Assembly: GCA_020850375.1 (NCBI GenBank)
Contig: JADZET010000070.1
Coordinates: forward strand, 1 to 29,772
Reading direction: 5' to 3'
Source: Phycisphaeraceae bacterium
GTDB lineage: Bacteria > Planctomycetota > Phycisphaerae > Phycisphaerales > Phycisphaeraceae
Length of the DNA stretch: 29,772 nucleotides
The translations under genes and the position numbers were made by a program. This document shows positions 1 through 7,387 of the stretch, one piece after another (the stretch's first letter is position 1; the number at the start of each line of letters is the position of its first letter). The notes beneath the pieces were generated by a model. The model was not told the DNA's origin and made no database searches. It saw nothing but the letters and a program-made list of their open reading frames with translations.

Positions 1-376
1 CACGCTTGTTGAAGCCGCCCAGGGCGGTGAACCAGGCGGGCTCGACGAAGTGATAGAAACACACCCAGGGCTTGATGCCCTTGGCGAGCAGGCGGTCGAT
101 CAGGTCGTCGTAGTGGTCGATGGCGGACTCGTCGAAGCGGCCCTCCTCGGGCTCGACGCGGACCCAGTTGATGGAGAAGCGGTAGACCTGGTGGCCGAGA
201 TGGGCGATGAGATCGACGTCCTGCTTGTACATCTGCCAGTGATTGGAGCCCAGGCCGCAGGCGTCGGGGCCATTGGGGCCCGGGGGGTGACCCTCGACTT
301 GATAAGCGCTGGTGGCGGAGCCCCACAGGAAACCTTGGGGGAACTCCATGGCGGGGAGGCTGAAGATGTCGTACAT
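1..376 (-). CDS. Glycoside hydrolase family 1 (beta-glucosidase-like), N-terminal part only
   Basis: Reading the minus strand from ATG at 376 gives about 125 residues before the window ends, so the gene is cut at its 3' side. It begins MYDIFSLPAMEFPQGFLWGS and continues with SATSAYQVEG, YRFSINWVRVEPEEGRFDE and HFVEPAWFTALGGF. These are the classic N-terminal blocks of GH1 enzymes: the FLWGSATSAYQ start, the FSI.W.R..P..G strand and the HF..P.W block near the active site. GH1 enzymes are retaining glycosidases; the two catalytic glutamates lie beyond the visible part, so activity and substrate cannot be judged. An AGGAAG ribosome binding site lies about 9 bases upstream of the ATG. It is on the same strand as, and downstream of, the corrinoid activator and DUF1638 genes, so it may be co-transcribed with them. 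Confidence 0.85.
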   Translation of the reverse strand, partial: MYDIFSLPAMEFPQGFLWGSATSAYQVEGHPPGPNGPDACGLGSNHWQMYKQDVDLIAHLGHQVYRFSINWVRVEPEEGRFDESAIDHYDDLIDRLLAKGIKPWVCFYHFVEPAWFTALGGFNKR

Positions 377-398
377 GTTCCGCGCTTCCTGATCGCTG

Positions 399-418
399 CC
401 CCCGGAAGTTTTGACCGG
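399..418 (+). repeat. CCCCCGGAAG-type interspersed repeat, copy 1
   Basis: CCCCCGGAAGTTTTGACCGG between the GH1 start and the stop of the corrinoid activator gene. It matches the repeat family seen at 3867, 14392 (reverse), 15131, 22221 and 22653 (reverse), with consensus roughly CCCCCGGAAGTTTAYTCCGG. The CCGG ends can pair. Confidence 0.55.
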
Positions 419-432
419 CGGCCTATGGTCGA

Positions 433-2127
433 TCATGGTAGCGAAAGCTGGTCGATGTATCGGTCCTCGAAGCCGGGGTCGAGGTTGAGCTCGATGACCT
501 GCATGCTCTGGCCGAGGCGTGCGAGCTCGGGGAGGAGGCCGCGATCGACCAGGGCCATGTAGGCGCCGCCGAGGGAGGCGTTGCCGACGAGCTTGATCTG
601 GTGAGGCGTGAAGCCGGGGAGGAGGCCGCAGGCGATGGCATGGGTGATGTCCATGTGCATTCCGAAACCGCCGGCGAGGTAGAGGGTTTTGACGTCGCTC
701 GGTTGCAGGCCGACGCGGTCGAGGAGGGTCAGGATGCCGGCGGCGATGGCGGCCTTGGCCTGGAGGAGGCGGGCAATGTCGGTCTCGGAGATCAGGATGT
801 CGCGGCGGCCCTGGCCCTGGGCGATGCGGTAGGCTCGGCCGTGCTCGCCATCCTGGATGATGCTGGAGGTCAGGGGGATCGGCGGCGGATCGTTAAAGCG
901 GCCGGCGGGTGTGAGGAGATCGACGCGGCGGGCCTGGGCGAGGAAGTCGACGTAGCCCGAGCCGCAGATGCCCAGGGCGCTGCCGGGACGGGCGCCGGGG
1001 CGCTCGGCGCCGATGACTTCCATGATCGGGGCGAGGGTGCCGTCCTCGAAGCGGTAGTGGCTGACGGCGCCGTCGCCGGCGCGGATGCCCGAGGAGAGGC
1101 CGGCGCCCTCGAAGGCGGGGCCGGCGGCGGTGGCGCAGCCCCAGATGTGGTCGCCGCGCTTGAGGAGGATCTCGCCGTTGGTGCCGACGTCGACGAGGAG
1201 GCTCGGTCCTTCGTCGTAGGACAGGCCGGTGACGATGGCGCCGGCGCAGAGGTCGGCGCCGACGTAGGCCGACGCCCCCGGTAGGAGATGCACTTCGCCG
1301 ACTTGATCCAGGCCGAGCGAGCGGCCGGCGTGCACGCGATGGTCGAGGAACTTGGGCGTGAAGGGAACCATGCCCATGGGGCTGGGGTCCTCGCCGACGA
1401 GCAGGTGCAGCATCGTCGTGTTGGCGGCGACGGTCATGCCGGCGACGGCGGGGGCTGCTCTGCCATTGACGTCGACGCCTGCTTGCTGGAGGGCTTGGCG
1501 CAGCAGCGGGGTGAGGGTGTTGTCGACCACCTCCTTCTGGAGCTGGCGGATCATCGAGGGATCGGTCATGCAGAGGTTGATGCGCGTCAGGACGTCGTCG
1601 CCGAGGTGCATCTGGCGGTTGAAACCGGCGGCGCGGGCGACGACTTCGCCGGTGATGAGGTCCACGAGCATGACGACGACGGTGGTGGTGCCGATGTCCA
1701 CGGCGGCGCCGAGCGTTGCCCCGGTCGTTGGGACCAAGGGGTCTTTCGCGCCGCTGACCTGGAGGGAGAAATCGCTGACGACCTGGGGCTCGTAGGCGAG
1801 CATGGAGCGCAGGGGCAGGTGGAGGCGGAGCACATCGCTCTCGCCGGCGCGGTAGTCGCAGCCCCGGAAGGGAGTGGGGTCGCCGGGGGCGTCGGCGGAG
1901 CGGATGAGCGTGGTGCCGTCACGGATGGAGATGAGCGAGCCTTCGACGAGGTCGATGACGCAGCCCTGGCAGATGCCGCGTTGGCCGCAGCGGGTGTTGA
2001 GCGGCCAGTCCTGACGGCGGAGGATGTCGGCCAGGGGGCGATGGCGCTCCTTGGCGTCGATCCGGACGTGCGACCAGGGCTGCGGCTCGCCGGGGGCCTG
2101 CACCCACAGATCCAGAGGTTGCGGCAT
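433..2127 (-). CDS. Corrinoid-protein reductive activator (RamA/RACE type, 2Fe-2S plus ASKHA ATPase, DUF4445)
   Basis: This protein should use ATP to drive one-electron reduction of inactive Co(II) corrinoid back to Co(I) on its partner methyltransferase proteins in the cytoplasm. The N-terminal plant-type 2Fe-2S site is visible as Cys47, Cys53, Cys56 (CGQRGICQGC) and Cys90. It is followed by a linker and an actin/Hsp70-like ATPase with DIGTTTVV (about 144-151), LVDVGTNGEI (about 304) and the adenosine-site motif LAGGFG (about 498). The length of 564 residues fits the family. The ATG at 2127 is preferred because AAGGAAG sits 6 bases upstream; an ATG 30 bases earlier would overlap the DUF1638 gene. 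The family (COG3894) commonly accompanies corrinoid methyltransferases, and a corrinoid protein is encoded divergently at 3223. The partner assignment is inferred. Confidence 0.88.
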   Translation of the reverse strand: MPQPLDLWVQAPGEPQPWSHVRIDAKERHRPLADILRRQDWPLNTRCGQRGICQGCVIDLVEGSLISIRDGTTLIRSADAPGDPTPFRGCDYRAGESDVLRLHLPLRSMLAYEPQVVSDFSLQVSGAKDPLVPTTGATLGAAVDIGTTTVVVMLVDLITGEVVARAAGFNRQMHLGDDVLTRINLCMTDPSMIRQLQKEVVDNTLTPLLRQALQQAGVDVNGRAAPAVAGMTVAANTTMLHLLVGEDPSPMGMVPFTPKFLDHRVHAGRSLGLDQVGEVHLLPGASAYVGADLCAGAIVTGLSYDEGPSLLVDVGTNGEILLKRGDHIWGCATAAGPAFEGAGLSSGIRAGDGAVSHYRFEDGTLAPIMEVIGAERPGARPGSALGICGSGYVDFLAQARRVDLLTPAGRFNDPPPIPLTSSIIQDGEHGRAYRIAQGQGRRDILISETDIARLLQAKAAIAAGILTLLDRVGLQPSDVKTLYLAGGFGMHMDITHAIACGLLPGFTPHQIKLVGNASLGGAYMALVDRGLLPELARLGQSMQVIELNLDPGFEDRYIDQLSLP

Positions 2128-2137
2128 CGGCACTTCC

Positions 2138-3010
2138 TTAGCAAATCGGCTGGCCACGGAGGGTCACCGCGCGGACCACGGTTGCGTCGGGGGCGGCCTC
2201 GCAGGCCTGGCCAGGCTCGAGGACGAGGAAACGCTCGGCGTCCCAGCGGCCCATCAAGAGGTCGAGCAGGAGTTGCGGGTCGCCCTTCTGGGCGTCGAAG
2301 GACCAGCCCAGCCACTGGGCGCAGTGGCGGGTGTACTGCACGTCCTTCTCGTCGACGCCGACGCCGAGGTCGACCCAGACGGCGCGGTCGTACTTGGTCA
2401 TCCACTGCTGCTCCATCTGGACGAGGTACTCGGCGTTGTCCTGGCCGTAGAGCTGGACGTACTTCTCGAGCAGGCCCTTGTAACGCAGGGGGCCGGGAGG
2501 GACGTGGTGCTTGTTCCAACCGGGGGAGTACCAGTAGGCGCCGGGGTGCTTGGCGACGTAGTCGGCGTAGCGCTGATGGTCGCCCAGGAGCAGGGTGATG
2601 CAGTCGTGGGCGCGGGCCATGACGAGCCTGCATCGCTTGGCGGCGACGCCCTCGACCCCCCTGCTGCACAGGCCGTAGCCCAGGACGATGGCCTGGGCGT
2701 CGGTCGTTCGCTCGACGCGGTCGACGGCGGTCTGGAGATCCGCTCGCAACTTGGGCGGCTCGTTGTGCAGGCCCTGGGGCATGACCTCAAGATGGACAAT
2801 ATGACCCATCTGTTGCGCGAAATGACGAATCTCGTTCTCCATCACGGCGCAGGTGATCACGGCGATCCGCGGCGGCGGAGTCGTGGGGACGGTCTGCTGA
2901 GCGTTGGCTTGGTCGGGCACGTCGGAATTCCGTGAAATACCATGAAAAATCAGCCTTATGAGGCCTCGCATCGGCCGGCGCATCTGACGCTGGCCATCTC
3001 TTTCGTACAC
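2138..3010 (-). CDS. DUF1638 family protein
   Basis: The core matches DUF1638: an N-terminal strand RIAVITCAVMENEI, then AIVLGYGLCSRGV, a conserved ARAHDCITLLLG block and a YWYSPGW region. The biochemical role of the family is unknown to me. Its genes are often found near corrinoid methyltransferase and RamA-like genes, as here, where it lies 10 bases upstream of the activator gene and probably shares its transcript. The 5' end is uncertain. The longest frame starts with GTG at 3010 and codes 290 residues, but no ribosome site precedes it. A GTG at 2920, preceded by CACGGAA, would start just before the conserved core and give about 260 residues. A weak promoter at 3002-3030 also argues for a start downstream of 3010. 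Confidence 0.8.
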   Translation of the reverse strand: MYERDGQRQMRRPMRGLIRLIFHGISRNSDVPDQANAQQTVPTTPPPRIAVITCAVMENEIRHFAQQMGHIVHLEVMPQGLHNEPPKLRADLQTAVDRVERTTDAQAIVLGYGLCSRGVEGVAAKRCRLVMARAHDCITLLLGDHQRYADYVAKHPGAYWYSPGWNKHHVPPGPLRYKGLLEKYVQLYGQDNAEYLVQMEQQWMTKYDRAVWVDLGVGVDEKDVQYTRHCAQWLGWSFDAQKGDPQLLLDLLMGRWDAERFLVLEPGQACEAAPDATVVRAVTLRGQPIC

Positions 3011-3030
3011 TCAACCGACGCTCAGTTCAA
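3002..3030 (-). promoter_or_regulatory. Possible sigma70-type promoter for the DUF1638-activator operon
   Basis: On the minus strand TTGAAC (3030-3025) and TACGAA (3007-3002) are separated by 17 bases. The -10 match is poor. If used, transcription would begin near 2995, inside the longest possible DUF1638 frame. Confidence 0.25.
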
Positions 3031-3174
3031 GCCGTGAGGAGCGCCCGGCTCGTTCTCCGTGTGGGCGGCGATGTGGATCGCCATGTTGTCCGTCCTGACC
3101 TACATCTTGAACACCCAGAGGCCGCTCCCCCACTTGATCCATCGGCGCTCAATGATACGCTCTGTATTAATCAA

Positions 3175-3198
3175 AGCGTCAAATAATCCTTTGACGCT
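3175..3198 (+). promoter_or_regulatory. Perfect 9-bp inverted repeat just upstream of the corrinoid-protein RBS
   Basis: AGCGTCAAA (3175-3183) and TTTGACGCT (3190-3198) are perfect inverted copies around a 6-base spacer TAATCC. The element ends 10 bases before the AGGAG ribosome site (3209-3213) of the corrinoid-protein gene. It could be a dimeric-repressor operator or an mRNA hairpin; the sequence does not decide which. Confidence 0.5.
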
Positions 3199-3222
3199 AT
3201 TCCTTAACAGGAGTTCGCCACC

Positions 3223-3852
3223 ATGGCTGATCTGAACGCCCTCAAGGAAGCTGTCATCAAGGGCGATCGCGCCGGCGCCACGAAGCTGACCAAGGAACTG
3301 CTCGCCGCGGGCACGCCGCCCAAGGCGGTGCTCGACGAGGGGCTCGTGGCGGGCATGGCGGTGGTCGGGGCGCGGTTCAAGAGGAACGAGGTCTTCGTGC
3401 CCGAGGTGCTGATCGCCGCTCGGGCGATGAAAGAGGCGATGGTCATCCTTGAGCCGGTGTTGGTCAAGGCCGGCATCAAGCCCGCGCACACGGCGGTCAT
3501 CGGGACCGTGCAGGGCGACCTGCACGACATCGGGAAGAACCTGGTGGCGATGATGTGGAAGGGCGCGAACTTCGGCGTGGTGGACCTGGGGACGAACGTC
3601 TCGCCGCAGCGGTTCGTCGACGCGGCGCAGGAGCACAAGGCGTCGATCGTGGGGCTGTCCTCGCTGCTGACGACGACGATGCCGGCGATGAAGCAGGCGG
3701 TCGTCGCCCTGCGGGCGGCCAACGTGACGTCGAAGATCCTCATCGGCGGGGCGCCGGTGACGCAGGCGTTCGCGCAGGAGATCGGGGCTGACGGCTACGC
3801 CCCCGACGCGGCGAGCGCCGTCGACATCGCCCAGAAACTCGTCACCGCCTAA
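3223..3852 (+). CDS. Corrinoid (B12)-binding methyltransferase protein, MttC/MtbC type
   Basis: This 209-residue protein carries the corrinoid that shuttles a methyl group between a substrate-specific methyltransferase and an acceptor enzyme. Residues 1-85 are the helical B12-binding cap, ending in EVFVPEVLIAARAMKEAM. The Rossmann domain has the cobalt-ligand motif GDLHDIGKN with His101, then a SSLLTTTM block and GGAPVT near the nucleotide tail. The length is typical of MttC/MtbC/MtaC proteins. The ATG at 3223 follows AGGAG with a 9-base gap. It faces the activator/DUF1638 operon divergently and is followed by the zinc-site UroD-family methyltransferase. No MttB, MtbB or MtaB-type partner is visible, so the methyl donor is unknown. 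Confidence 0.93.
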   Translation: MADLNALKEAVIKGDRAGATKLTKELLAAGTPPKAVLDEGLVAGMAVVGARFKRNEVFVPEVLIAARAMKEAMVILEPVLVKAGIKPAHTAVIGTVQGDLHDIGKNLVAMMWKGANFGVVDLGTNVSPQRFVDAAQEHKASIVGLSSLLTTTMPAMKQAVVALRAANVTSKILIGGAPVTQAFAQEIGADGYAPDAASAVDIAQKLVTA

Positions 3853-3886
3853 CCCCCGGAAGCCCGCCCCCGGAAGTTTACTCCGG
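3853..3886 (+). repeat. CCCCCGGAAG-type interspersed repeat, copies 2 and 3 (tandem, hairpin)
   Basis: CCCCCGGAAG at 3853-3862 directly follows the corrinoid-protein stop codon. The fuller copy CCCCCGGAAGTTTACTCCGG lies at 3867-3886. CCGGA (3870-3874) can pair with TCCGG (3882-3886). It may act as a mRNA 3'-end hairpin. Confidence 0.6.
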
Positions 3887-3955
3887 TTATCCATATGCAC
3901 CGCATACTTGACGCAACCCAAGCACCACGTCGCTTAGGCTGGAGATCCTCCGCGC

Positions 3956-5014
3956 ATGGACAGGCCGTATTACCTCGACCTCGCCGCCCAGGGACTCCGC
4001 ATGCCCATCGGCACGGACCTGGTGCTGCATGAGCGGCCGGATGCCCGAGAGGCGGTGCTCGATGGACGCCGACTCGGGCAGGTCGTCGTCGAGTCGGCGC
4101 GGCGATATCGGACGCCGTTGGCGATGCCGCTGATGGACCTGGCGATCGAGAAGGCGTGGCTGCTGAGCATCCAGGGGGTGCCGGCCGAGCAGCATGAGAC
4201 GTATCAGTTTGCCTCATCGCCCGAGATCAACATGCGGAAACTCGACGCCGCGCTGGCGTCGACGGGCACGCCGCGGCTGACGGCGACGATCGAGGCGGTG
4301 CGGCTGGTGGCGCGTGAGACGGAACTGCTGGCGGTGGGGATGAGCATCGGGCCGTTCTCGCTGACGACGAAGATGATGCTGGACCCGATCACGCCGGTGT
4401 TCCTGGCCGGTTCGGGGGCATCGGCGGCGGATGAGCCGGAGGTGGCGGTGCTGACGGCGTTGCTGGCGATCAGCGAGAGGGTGATCCATGCGTCGGTGCG
4501 CCGGCAGATCGAGGCGGGGGCGAGGCTGATTGTTGTCTGCGAGCCGGCGGCGAACACGACGTTCATCTCGCCGAATCAGATGGCGGGCGGGTCGGATGTG
4601 TTCGAGCGGTTTGTCATCGAGCCCAATCAGCGGCTGCGGAAGCTGCTGGGCGAGCACGGCGTCGATCTATTCCTGCACGACTGCGGGGAGCTGACCGACG
4701 ACATGCTGCGACGATTGGTCGTGCTCGATCCGGCGGTCCTGAGCCTGGGGGCGAGCAGGACGCTGTGGCTCGACGCGGCGATCGTGCCCAAGACGACGGT
4801 GCTGTACGGGAACCTGCCGACGAAGCGGTTCTATTCCGATGAGCTGACGCCGGTCGGGCTGGTCGAGAAGATGACGCGGGAACTGATCGGCAGGATGGGC
4901 GAGGTCCGGCACCCGTTCATCCTGGGGTCGGAGTGCGATGTGCTGTCGGTGGCGGGGGCTCACGAGACGATCCGCCGGAAGGTCCGGGCGATGCTCGACT
5001 GCCCGGCATGCTGA
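3956..5014 (+). CDS. Zn-dependent UroD-family methyltransferase (MtaA/MtbA-like)
   Basis: This 352-residue protein has the uroporphyrinogen-decarboxylase TIM-barrel fold used by methylcobamide:thiol methyltransferases. The zinc signature is intact: His241-x-Cys243 in LFLHDCGELTDD and Cys327 in LGSECDVLSVAG, a spacing close to that of MtaA/MtbA enzymes. A VGMSIGPFSLTTKMMLDP segment (about 127-145) matches the substrate-side loop of that group. It probably moves a methyl group between the corrinoid protein encoded just upstream and a thiol; bacteria generally lack coenzyme M here, so homocysteine or another thiol is likelier (inferred). A GGAG site lies upstream of ATG 3956. Among the UroD-like proteins in this window it is the only one with the full His-x-Cys...Cys zinc site. 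Confidence 0.88.
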   Translation: MDRPYYLDLAAQGLRMPIGTDLVLHERPDAREAVLDGRRLGQVVVESARRYRTPLAMPLMDLAIEKAWLLSIQGVPAEQHETYQFASSPEINMRKLDAALASTGTPRLTATIEAVRLVARETELLAVGMSIGPFSLTTKMMLDPITPVFLAGSGASAADEPEVAVLTALLAISERVIHASVRRQIEAGARLIVVCEPAANTTFISPNQMAGGSDVFERFVIEPNQRLRKLLGEHGVDLFLHDCGELTDDMLRRLVVLDPAVLSLGASRTLWLDAAIVPKTTVLYGNLPTKRFYSDELTPVGLVEKMTRELIGRMGEVRHPFILGSECDVLSVAGAHETIRRKVRAMLDCPAC

Positions 5015-5122
5015 CGGCGTGACTTCGCCCGAAACAGGCGGGGGCGTTAACATCACGTCGCATCTGGAAAGAGTCCGAGCAGGCACACCCCCTACTTCTT
5101 CCGAGCGTGAGGAGTGATCGAC

Positions 5123-6154
5123 ATGGCTCGCTTCGCAAAACCGCAGGACATCAAGGTCGGCGTGATCGGGTACGGGGGCGCGTTCAACATGGGCAAGGCG
5201 CACCTCGAGGAGATGAAGCGGGCGGGGATGACGCCCGTGGCGGTGGCGGAGATCGACGAGAAGCGGCTGGACGTTGCCAGGAAGGACTTCCCGGGCATCG
5301 AGACGTACGGCTCGGTGGCCAGGATGCTCAAGGAGTCGGACGTCCACCTGCTGGCGATCATCACGCCGCACAACACGCACGCGGCGTTGTCGCTGCAGTG
5401 CCTGCGGGCGGGACGGCACGTGGTGTGCGAGAAGCCGTTCGCCATCACGACGGCGGAGTGCGATCGGATGATCGCCGAGGCGAAGAAGCGCAAGCTGGTG
5501 GTCTCGACGTATCACAACCGGCACTGGGACGGGTGCATCCTGCACGCGCTGGACCGGATCAAGAAGGGGGAGATCGGGCAGGTGATCCGGGTCGAGGCCC
5601 ACATGGGCGGGTACAACAAGCCGGGGGACTGGTGGCGGGCGAGCAAGTCCATCTCGGGGGGGATCCTCTACGACTGGGGGGTGCACCTGCTCGAGTACTC
5701 GCTGCAGATCATCACCTCGCCGATCGTGGAGGTCAGCGGGTTCGCCAAGAAGGGGCACTGGGCGCCGCAGAGCAAGTGGAAGCAGGACGCCAACGAGGAC
5801 GAGGGGTTTGCCGTGGTCCGGTTCAAGTCCGGGCAGTGGCTGACGCTGTGCATCACGAGCATCGACAGCAACGCCAAGCGCGGGCAGATGGAGATCACCG
5901 GGACGGAGGGGACGTACATCCTGGACTACCGCACGTGGGAGATCATCCGCCACGAGGGCCATGAGAAGGTGGTCACGTCGGGGAAGAATCCGGATTCGCA
6001 GGGGTACCGGCTCTACCAGAACGTGGCGGACCATCTGACGAAGGGGACGGCGTTGGTGATCACCGGCGAGTGGGCACGGCGGCCGATCCATGTTCTGGAT
6101 CTGGCGAATAAGAGCGTGCGAAAGGGTAAGAGCCTCAGGGCCCGGTACACGTAG
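5123..6154 (+). CDS. Gfo/Idh/MocA family NAD(P)-dependent oxidoreductase
   Basis: This 343-residue protein has the two-domain Gfo/Idh/MocA architecture. The N-terminal Rossmann fold begins with KVGVIGYGGAFNMGKAH (about 11-27). The signature VCEKPFAITT places Glu103-Lys104-Pro105 at the usual cofactor/catalytic site. The C-terminal domain carries GGILYDWGVHLLEYSL, the conserved D..H segment that shapes the sugar site. Members oxidise or reduce sugars, inositols and related polyols; the substrate is not predictable here. ATG at 5123 is chosen because GAGGAG (5109-5114) lies 8 bases upstream; an in-frame GTG at 5114 overlaps that ribosome site. It sits between two UroD-like genes and may process the demethylated product or its precursor (inferred). 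Confidence 0.9.
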   Translation: MARFAKPQDIKVGVIGYGGAFNMGKAHLEEMKRAGMTPVAVAEIDEKRLDVARKDFPGIETYGSVARMLKESDVHLLAIITPHNTHAALSLQCLRAGRHVVCEKPFAITTAECDRMIAEAKKRKLVVSTYHNRHWDGCILHALDRIKKGEIGQVIRVEAHMGGYNKPGDWWRASKSISGGILYDWGVHLLEYSLQIITSPIVEVSGFAKKGHWAPQSKWKQDANEDEGFAVVRFKSGQWLTLCITSIDSNAKRGQMEITGTEGTYILDYRTWEIIRHEGHEKVVTSGKNPDSQGYRLYQNVADHLTKGTALVITGEWARRPIHVLDLANKSVRKGKSLRARYT

Positions 6155-6180
6155 AATCTCCGATCTCAGTTCTGATTCCC

Positions 6181-7266
6181 ATGCCCACCTCCCTGACCAG
6201 CCAAGAACGTGTCCGTCGCATGATGGAGCATCGCGACCACGATCGCGTGCCGCGCAGCGACGGCTACTGGGACGAGACCATCGCGCGATGGCAGCAGGAG
6301 GGGCTGGCGGGGTCGACCGAGGCGGTGTGGAAGCTGCTGCGGCGGGACTTTGCTCACCTGTGCTGGGACTGGCCCCGGCCGTTCCCGGGAAGGTGGGAGG
6401 TGCTGGAGGAGGACCACGAGACGCGCGTGGTGATCGACGGATTCGGGCAGAAGACCCGCGAGTGGAAGCATCGCTCGGGGACGCCGGAGCACCTGGGGTG
6501 GGAGTGCGACGGTCCCCGGAAGTGGAGAGAGGTGTTTCGGCCGTCGCTGCTGGGGACGGGGCTGCAGGTCTCGATCGAGGACGGCAGGGCGCGATTCGCC
6601 GAGGGACGGCGGGATGGGTTGTGGTGCTATTTCGCGGGCGTGGAGGGGTTCGAGGCCACGCGCAAGATGCTCGGGGATGAGATGTCGCTGATGGCCATGG
6701 CGGAGGATCCGGAGTGGATCCGGGACGTCTCGGCGGTGCACACCGACGTGCTGCTGCGCGACTTCAATGCCCTGTGGGACGCAGGGGTGCGGCCGGACGG
6801 CGTCTGGATCTACGGGGACATGGCGTTCAACCACGCCACGGTGTGCTCGCCGGCGATGTACCGGGAGTTGATCTGGCCCGACCACAAACGGCTCGTGGAC
6901 TGGGCCCACGAGCGCGGGTGCAAGTTCATCTACCACACCGACGGACGGATCCACGCGGTGCTCGATCTTTACGTCGAAGCGGGGTTCGACTGCCTGCAGC
7001 CGCTCGAGGCCAAGGCGGGGATGGACATCCGGGAGCTGTGCCCGGTCTACGGCGACCGATTGGCCATGTTCGGGAACATCGACATGACCGTGGCGGGGAC
7101 GAATGACCGGGAGAAGGTCGAGCACGAGGTACGCAGCAAGCTCGCGGCGGGGATGGCGACGAAGGCGTATGCGTATCACTCGGATCACTCGGTGCCGCCG
7201 ACGGTGAGTTGGGAGACGTATCAGTGGATCATTGAATTGCTCGACCGGCACGGGAATTACATGTAA
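6181..7266 (+). CDS. UroD-fold protein, diverged paralogue (no HxC...C zinc site)
   Basis: This 361-residue protein belongs to the uroporphyrinogen-decarboxylase superfamily, in a branch common in planctomycetes and other degraders. The fold is recognised from MMEHRDHDRVPRSDGYW at the N-terminus, the central GVWIYGDMAFNHATVCSPAMY, then FIYHTDGR (252-255 HTDG) and a closing SDHSVPP block. The histidine at the metal-site position is followed by Thr-Asp-Gly rather than x-Cys, and no matching late cysteine is seen. Metal binding and methyl transfer are therefore not assured. It starts 26 bases after the oxidoreductase stop, with no clear ribosome site, so it is likely translated from the same mRNA. 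True UroD of haem synthesis is unlikely given the sequence divergence. The function is unknown. Confidence 0.82.
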   Translation: MPTSLTSQERVRRMMEHRDHDRVPRSDGYWDETIARWQQEGLAGSTEAVWKLLRRDFAHLCWDWPRPFPGRWEVLEEDHETRVVIDGFGQKTREWKHRSGTPEHLGWECDGPRKWREVFRPSLLGTGLQVSIEDGRARFAEGRRDGLWCYFAGVEGFEATRKMLGDEMSLMAMAEDPEWIRDVSAVHTDVLLRDFNALWDAGVRPDGVWIYGDMAFNHATVCSPAMYRELIWPDHKRLVDWAHERGCKFIYHTDGRIHAVLDLYVEAGFDCLQPLEAKAGMDIRELCPVYGDRLAMFGNIDMTVAGTNDREKVEHEVRSKLAAGMATKAYAYHSDHSVPPTVSWETYQWIIELLDRHGNYM

Positions 7267-7267
7267 G

Positions 7268-7286
7268 GCCCGGCCATCCGCCGGGC
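7268..7286 (+). terminator. GC-rich hairpin directly after the UroD-like gene
   Basis: GCCCGGC (7268-7274) and GCCGGGC (7280-7286) form a perfect 7-bp stem with loop CATCC, starting 2 bases after the stop codon. There is no T-run, so it may stabilise mRNA or slow polymerase rather than act as a classical terminator. Confidence 0.45.
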
Positions 7287-7315
7287 GTGCCTCGGATCAT
7301 CTGGGATTCAGAAAA

Positions 7316-7331
7316 TATCCCGGCGGGGATA
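7316..7331 (+). promoter_or_regulatory. TATCCC-GGCG-GGGATA palindrome upstream of the sigma gene
   Basis: TATCCC (7316-7321) and GGGATA (7326-7331) are inverted copies around GGCG, in the gap ahead of the sigma-factor gene. GATAAT (7328-7333) overlaps the right arm and resembles a -10 box, but no convincing -35 is seen. An operator overlapping the promoter is possible. Confidence 0.3.
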
Positions 7332-7387
7332 ATCCTCGGGGCCGCGGTGTGCATCCTTTCTGTGGAAGGCCTTCCAAGAGGTGCGAT

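Noticed and set aside
4667..6091. Long open frame on the minus strand (474 codons) antisense to the methyltransferase and oxidoreductase genes
   Set aside because: It is composed of Arg/Pro/His/Asp-rich sequence typical of the complement of GC-rich genes, matches no family and overlaps two well-supported genes.
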